This document shows positions 61,601-64,000 of a stretch of 64,000 nt of DNA, piece after piece. This DNA comes from Chelonoidis abingdonii (Eukaryota; Chordata; Testudines; Testudinidae). The stretch covers positions 33,529,885-33,593,884 of the forward strand of contig NC_133776.1 of the NCBI RefSeq assembly GCF_003597395.2. The letters are read 5' to 3'. Each line of letters starts with the position of its first letter. The first letter of the stretch is position 1. A program made the position numbers and the translations under genes. The notes beneath the pieces were generated by a model, which saw only the letters and a program-made list of their open reading frames with translations, did no database searches and was not told the origin of the DNA.

Positions 61601-61875
61601 CTTTTTGTGGGCCCAGCTCCAAACGTATTTCTGCCCCCCCCCGGGGGGAATGATTGTAAAAGGGGCCAGGGGCAAAAGCACAGTGGGGCAGGAACTAGGG
61701 TTGGTCCCTGGAGCAAGGGAGGGGCCAGGGGTAAACTACAAGTGCAGCAGCGCTGGGGAGGGGGTAAACAGGATCCCCCTCCCAGCCCTGCCCACACAGA
61801 GCAGGAACCTTACCTTCTCCCTGGTTCTAGCCCATTCTTTTCATCTCCCTCTGCCCTGAGCTGCCCCTCCTACAG

Positions 61876-62190
61876 TATGACAAAGTGGGAATGTTCTTAA
61901 TGTTTTCTCTGAATACTGTGGGGTGCCTCAGTTTCCCCTATGCATTTCTTAAATATCTAGGTGGTGGGTGTGTGATTATTGCAGAGCCATAGGCAGGTGT
62001 GATGCTGTCTGCACAGAGAATGGCTGACACCCTGTCTCCTGGCAACTGATGGTCTGGGCCCTTCCCCTGCAAGATGCCAACTGAAGGTGTTGGAGAACAA
62101 AGAGATCAGGTGGCCTCCTAGCCCGGGAAAGAGACAAAGGACAGAGGAGGGGCTTGCAATTTGGAGTTGGCTGGGGAAATGGAGGGAGGC
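61876..62190 (+). mobile_element. LTR fragment of an endogenous retroelement
   Basis: Starts at TATGACAAAGTGGGAATGTT and continues with GTGCCTCAGTTTCCCCTATG, GAATGGCTGACACCCTGTCT and GGAGAACAAAGAGATCAGGT, which I recognise as the first part of an abundant turtle LTR. The 3' part with its polyadenylation signal is missing. No internal coding sequence. Confidence 0.55.
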
Positions 62191-62197
62191 CCAACAC

Positions 62198-62322
62198 TCC
62201 GCCTGCCCACTTCCCGGAAAACCCAGTTGGTACAGTTCTCTTCATGGGGGGGGATCCTTTAGCAGTGGGTGGGCCTCCACCTGCCCACTTCTTGGAAATC
62301 AATAGGTACAGTTCTCTTCACC
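62198..62322. repeat. Imperfect direct duplication
   Basis: The block CCTGCCCACTTCCCGGAAAA ... GGTACAGTTCTCTTCA at 62198-62245 recurs as CCTGCCCACTTCTTGGAAAT ... GGTACAGTTCTCTTCA at about 62278-62320. Two units about 80 bp apart. Confidence 0.75.
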
Positions 62323-62324
62323 TT

Positions 62325-62480
62325 GAAGTCTTTAAACCATGATTTGAGGAGTTAAGTGGCTCAGACACAGGTTTGATACAGGAGTAGGTGGGTGAAATTC
62401 TGTGGCCTGCATTGTGCAGGAGGTCAGACTAGATGATCATAATGGTCCCTTCTGACCTTAAAGTCTATGATTCTATGACA
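62325..62480 (+). mobile_element. CR1 LINE 3' end
   Basis: GTGGGTGAAATTCTGTGGCC, CATTGTGCAGGAGGTCAGAC, TAGATGATCATAATGGTCCC and the 8-bp terminal repeat TCTATGAT-TCTATGAC are diagnostic of the turtle CR1 3' untranslated region. Strongly 5' truncated. Confidence 0.85.
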
Positions 62481-64000
62481 GAGGAAGGTTCACAGCAATA
62501 ATACCAGAGAAGAGTAACTCTTACTGTCTATGCAGCCATGGCAGAAGACTAAAGGCAGGCAGACCTAAAACAGGGTGGTATGATCTAAAAATAGGGAATG
62601 GCCAAGCACAGAGGCAGAGAGCTCATGTCCTTACTGCTGTGTATGCTATGAAGAAGTGTTCCTATGTCCATTATAAGCTCCAAAAACCTGTACAAGGAAA
62701 TCCCTGTCTTCAACTTGATAACAAAATGCATCTATTCTCATTTGCCCCTCAAGCAATTATTAATTGATTGAAATGGAACTTGAGAAGAGTGGAATTTTTT
62801 TTTTATTGTTAATAATTAAGCAGCACTCATTGCCATTAGAGATAAATCAGTTCCTTAGGTGAATTCCAGGTAAGGCAACTAGGGTATACTCCAATTCAGT
62901 AGAGTATACTGTATTTTAAAAACACACTTTGTTCTGATTTTCAGTTTCAAACCTTCATATCACAAGAAGGTACCTAATTCATTACCCTTAAGAATTCAAA
63001 TTACAGAACACTGCATAGATAGGAGGAGTCCAATTCACCTTTTCATCTTTCCCACTTTCTAAATATATAAATAAGCCCTTGAAATGGATTTAAGGAAGTT
63101 CATTGGTAATTCTGTAAAGTAAAAGCAAGTGATGAATTGCTGATAATGTATAATGAATAATCAGTAATTCTGAGTAGTAATTACCGGCCAGACCTTGGAT
63201 CTGAAAACCTCTGTATTTTAAGAAAGTTCAGACCTGAATCGAAACTTCGCCATTGGCATCATTTCTAGAATAGAAAGGATAACAAAACTCCAAATTAAAA
63301 ACTTACCTCTGAACTTCAGGAAACATTATCTTGATCCATTCATCTCAACTTAAGTTCATCTCTGTTTCCTGCATGGCATTTAACTAGAACTGCACATACT
63401 TCCAAATAGATCATATCTATCAGGTTTCCTGGGACAATCTCTTAATAAAATTTTAGTGGGCAGATTTAAAATATGTAGAAAAAATATACAGTTCCATTTC
63501 TATTGCAGTTTTTTAAAAAATAAATGCAATATATATTATACTGCATTCCTAACAAAGAAAATTTTAATTCTTGAAATCAGTTTACCAGTTTTCTTCAGCT
63601 ACATGAATACCTTTCTTTTTCTGTATTACATACACTTTTAATACTACTTGTATTATAGAAATAAGAGGATTTTTAGGTCCTACAGGGATAAGTGCCTAAG
63701 AGAAAAATAATATAATTAGATTTGAAATTATCCTAAACCCTGGAACTAAACCCCAACAACAAATGTCTTGATTATTCAAATATTGTCCATCCTCTATAAT
63801 AGAGAAATTTTCGTTAAGATTAGAAGACAATTTAGAAAGTGTTAACACTGAAGAAAGTCAGAGTCCCTTACGTTGTAGCTTTGTTTCAATAATTGGAAAA
63901 AAACAAAATCCCATTGTGACATAAGTGGTTTGCAACTTCTGGACTATTTGCTTTCCATTTCCTGAATTATACATAAGAGTCTGTTCTTAAGACTTACCAG
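62481..64000. other. Intergenic DNA, nothing recognised
   Basis: AT-rich sequence to the right edge without recognisable exon or repeat. Confidence 0.5.

Overview
The window is animal nuclear DNA, almost certainly from a cryptodiran (hidden-necked) turtle. Small exons with GT-AG introns are embedded in AT-rich intron sequence full of transposable elements. The repeat set points to a turtle: CR1 LINE 3' ends, a tRNA-derived SINE with a CR1-like tail, DIRS-type tyrosine-recombinase retrotransposons, PIF/Harbinger and many hAT/MITE families. The repeat family names come from recognition of the sequence, not from a database search.

One host gene is supported: ATP1B3, the beta-3 subunit of the Na+/K+-transporting ATPase, on the minus strand. 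Exon 1 (start codon at 58190-58192) lies in a TATA-less CpG island near 57.8-58.45 kb. Exon 2 is at 35991-36119, exon 3 at 20865-20972, exon 4 at 9425-9615 and exon 5 at 8177-8227. All splice phases agree and give 196 codons: cytoplasmic tail, transmembrane helix and the first two thirds of the ectodomain. The last exons, about 80 residues by comparison with the family, were not found and probably lie beyond position 1.

Layout from left to right. 1-3 kb: a DIRS gag/RT fragment joined to a decayed Harbinger transposon, then a 110-bp tandem duplication with an inverted core. 8-9.6 kb: exons 5 and 4. 10.2-11.1 kb: the end of an old CR1/L3-type LINE. 13.0-17.9 kb: a nearly complete decayed DIRS element (A) with inverted terminal repeats and an internal complementary region. 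19.4-24.4 kb: exon 3 with MIR, Tigger-like and several MITEs. 25.55-27.4 kb: a hAT fold-back element directly abutted by a solo DIRS terminal unit. 30.3-35.6 kb: a CR1 fragment and a BED-finger hAT transposon pseudogene with an AT-rich insertion. 36 kb: exon 2. 38.6-39.2 kb: a solo LTR. 39.3-45.2 kb: a second, different DIRS element (B) carrying a nested repeat with a hammerhead-like core. 45-57.8 kb: mainly unremarkable intron 1 with three more DNA-transposon copies and a SINE. 58-64 kb: promoter and upstream intergenic DNA with MIR, a CA microsatellite, an LTR fragment and a CR1 3' end.

No bacterial-type genes, operons, CRISPR arrays or functional RNA genes were seen. Apart from ATP1B3, every coding signal belongs to a broken transposable element. 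The most unusual structures are the DIRS internal complementary regions, the solo DIRS unit fused to the hAT fold-back, the flipped-core tandem duplication at 3.0-3.1 kb and the hammerhead-like motif at 42.55 kb.
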